Origin: Kiritimatiellales bacterium
GTDB taxonomy: Bacteria; Verrucomicrobiota; Kiritimatiellia; Kiritimatiellales; Pontiellaceae
DNA: 6,965 bases
Assembly (NCBI GenBank): GCA_015486775.1
Contig: WFRA01000252.1
Span: 1 to 6,965, forward strand
Reading direction: 5' to 3'
The translations under genes were made by a program, and so were the position numbers. This document shows positions 5,462 through 6,965 of this stretch, piece after piece. A model generated the notes under the pieces. That model was not told the origin of the DNA. It did no database searches and worked only from the letters and a program-made list of their open reading frames with translations. How positions within the stretch are numbered: the first letter of the stretch is position 1; every line of letters starts with the position of its first letter.

Positions 5462-6965
5462 CTATCGGAGAATCGGGACCGTGCGAAGCTCCTGGATGGT
5501 GCCACCGGTGTGCATCCAGTAGAGGGGGGCGTTGCCGCTCCGCTCCGGAAGTACCAGGATGTGATCGCCGGAGACTCCGTTTCCAGCCTCTGGAAGTCCC
5601 AGCACGGCGCGGGCGTTGGGGATTTCGTCGATCAGGGGCGGGGCGTCGGTCCCTGCGAGGATGCGAACGCCGTCCAGTTCCCCGTCGAAGGTGCGCGTTC
5701 CCCAGTTTTGCGAATCGCCCACGCGCATTTGGTTCCCTCCGGTAAAGAATTCCAGGTCGACCTGATCGGCGGTGTCGACCAGCTGTCCGTCGAGGTAGAG
5801 CTCCACGCGGTCGGTCGCGGCACCGTCGTCGCCTTGGTCAAAGACCTTGAGCATGGCGTGGTACCACCGTCCGATGGCCAGGGCATTGGTGCATGCCACG
5901 TTGGCGGTGGCGAAGGTCGATCCGCCCTTGCGGACGAAGCCCTCCAGATGGAGTTCGTCGCCGTTGCGCACCAGGTAGAGCGACCCGTTGATGTGCGAGT
6001 TGTACCAGCAAAAGATGCCCCGGCGGGTGTCGGCACCATTGCTTTCCTGGGCGGGTAGGGAGGCGGCATCGAAGAAGGCTTCGATGGTGTATGATCCCGA
6101 CGGGGCGGAGAAGCCGGTGCTGTCGTCGAGCTGGAAATATTCGTTGTTGGCGTGCGACAGGTGCGCGGCCTGTTCGTCGTCGATGCTTCCGTCGCCGTCG
6201 AAGTCGAACGGGGACTGCACGAAGCCGATGGTGGAGGTGGAGGCCACCAGTTGGCCGTCGGGACTGAAGCCCGAGTTCTCCAGCTCCATGCGCGGCTGGA
6301 ATTCGTAGGCGAAGGAGGCGCGTCCGTCGCCCCGGCGGAAGTAGCCGTCCGGACCGAGGCCATGCACAAAGAGGCCAGAGGCCATGGCGCGCGCCTGCTC
6401 GGCCAGCACGGAGTGGGATTGCGTCTTGAAGGCGTTCGTGAGCGTCTGGTCGAAATACGAAACGGGATAGAGCCCGTCCGTCGCCGTTGCCGCGGCAACC
6501 GCCAGTTCGTCGCCGTCGCCCGTGTCGCCGTCGAACTCCCCGGCGGCGAAGGTTTTCCAGGAACCGGAAGCTCCCGTTTTGAAGGGCGACGAGGAGCCGG
6601 ATTCGTAGAGCTGGATGGAGGAGGAATAGAGGGCGGCCAGCTCGTTCCCGTCGGACGGGTTCCCGTCGAAGTCACCCAGCTGGATGGCCAGCGGCGTAGC
6701 GGAAAGGGTGCAGAAGGCGGACTCGGAACCGGTCGAGGGCGTTATCCGGTCGACGGTTGTCCCCCGGGCGACCGCCAGCGAGACATATCCCGATCCCGCC
6801 GACCGCTCGGCGGCCAGATCCGTGACGGGATTGGTTGCAGTTGTTTGGTTGGTGACGGCGGCTTCCGCCCAGCCCCGCCGGAAAATGTAGACGGGATATT
6901 TCCCGTCCTGCGCGGCAGAGTGCACGGCGGCGACTTCGGCCTCCCCGTCGATGTGGATCCAGCCC
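5462..6965 (-). CDS. Large secreted-type protein with propeller-like repeats and LamG domain (5' partial)
   Basis: An open frame enters from the right edge and ends at a TAG (5464-5462), giving 500 residues; the GTG at 6925 is not a credible start because the same repeat pattern continues before it. Residues 1-190 hold about four degenerate repeats of 45-49 residues. The clearest are GDFDGNPSDGNELAALY (97-113) and GEFDGDTGDGDELAVAA (142-158), the latter followed by YPVSYF, like the earlier YPVYIF near 23-28. These resemble FG-GAP/VCBS calcium-binding propeller blades. DFDGDGSIDD (254-263) is EF-hand or dockerin-like. Residues about 275-440 fit a LamG/concanavalin-like lectin sandwich: SYTIEAFF, GRWYHAMLKVFDQGD, VELYLDGQLVD and FDGELDGVRI. 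The protein probably binds a surface or glycan outside the cell. It ends at VPILR with no membrane anchor or sorting tail. Confidence 0.78.
   Translation of the reverse strand, partial: GWIHIDGEAEVAAVHSAAQDGKYPVYIFRRGWAEAAVTNQTTATNPVTDLAAERSAGSGYVSLAVARGTTVDRITPSTGSESAFCTLSATPLAIQLGDFDGNPSDGNELAALYSSSIQLYESGSSSPFKTGASGSWKTFAAGEFDGDTGDGDELAVAAATATDGLYPVSYFDQTLTNAFKTQSHSVLAEQARAMASGLFVHGLGPDGYFRRGDGRASFAYEFQPRMELENSGFSPDGQLVASTSTIGFVQSPFDFDGDGSIDDEQAAHLSHANNEYFQLDDSTGFSAPSGSYTIEAFFDAASLPAQESNGADTRRGIFCWYNSHINGSLYLVRNGDELHLEGFVRKGGSTFATANVACTNALAIGRWYHAMLKVFDQGDDGAATDRVELYLDGQLVDTADQVDLEFFTGGNQMRVGDSQNWGTRTFDGELDGVRILAGTDAPPLIDEIPNARAVLGLPEAGNGVSGDHILVLPERSGNAPLYWMHTGGTIQELRTVPILR

Noticed and set aside
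5268..5522. Plus-strand open frame of 84 codons in the intergenic region
   Set aside because: No Shine-Dalgarno sequence, no recognisable motif, and it runs into the 3' end of the LamG-type gene on the other strand.

Overview
The window looks like chromosomal DNA from a GC-rich Gram-negative bacterium. An outer-membrane beta-barrel receptor implies an outer membrane. A large secreted-type protein with propeller-like repeats and a LamG-like domain, next to a TonB-type receptor, fits the Verrucomicrobiota/Kiritimatiellota (PVC) group. That placement is inferred from gene content and style; there is no marker gene here. No RNA gene, CRISPR array, insertion sequence or tRNA was seen.

Layout, left to right. 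Bases 1-54 hold the last 17 codons of an unidentified plus-strand gene. It overlaps by one base the start of a TonB-dependent-receptor-like gene (54-1622), so the two form a translationally coupled pair. The receptor is short and seems to lack a TonB box and the first part of the plug. Bases 1623-1857 are non-coding, with a composite hairpin (1676-1716) and a strong intrinsic terminator (1742-1785). Next is an RdgC-family nucleoid/recombination protein (1858-2958, plus strand). It converges on a minus-strand operon with only 17 bases between the stop codons.

That minus-strand operon has two genes, read right to left. The first is a PlsY-family membrane acyltransferase with altered signature motifs (5198-4602). 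Three bases after its stop comes a 540-residue fusion of an N-terminal GNAT/N-acyltransferase-like domain and a C-terminal class V PLP aminotransferase (4598-2976). The pairing suggests, by inference, one pathway in which an amine is made or used by the PLP domain, N-acylated by the GNAT domain, and acylated again at the membrane by the PlsY-like protein. That would be an aminolipid route, and it is the most interesting part of the window.

Bases 5199-5461 are non-coding with two small hairpins. From 5462 to the right edge, on the minus strand, is the C-terminal 500 residues of a large extracellular-type protein with about four degenerate 45-49 residue repeats followed by a LamG/concanavalin-like domain. 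Its start lies outside the window.
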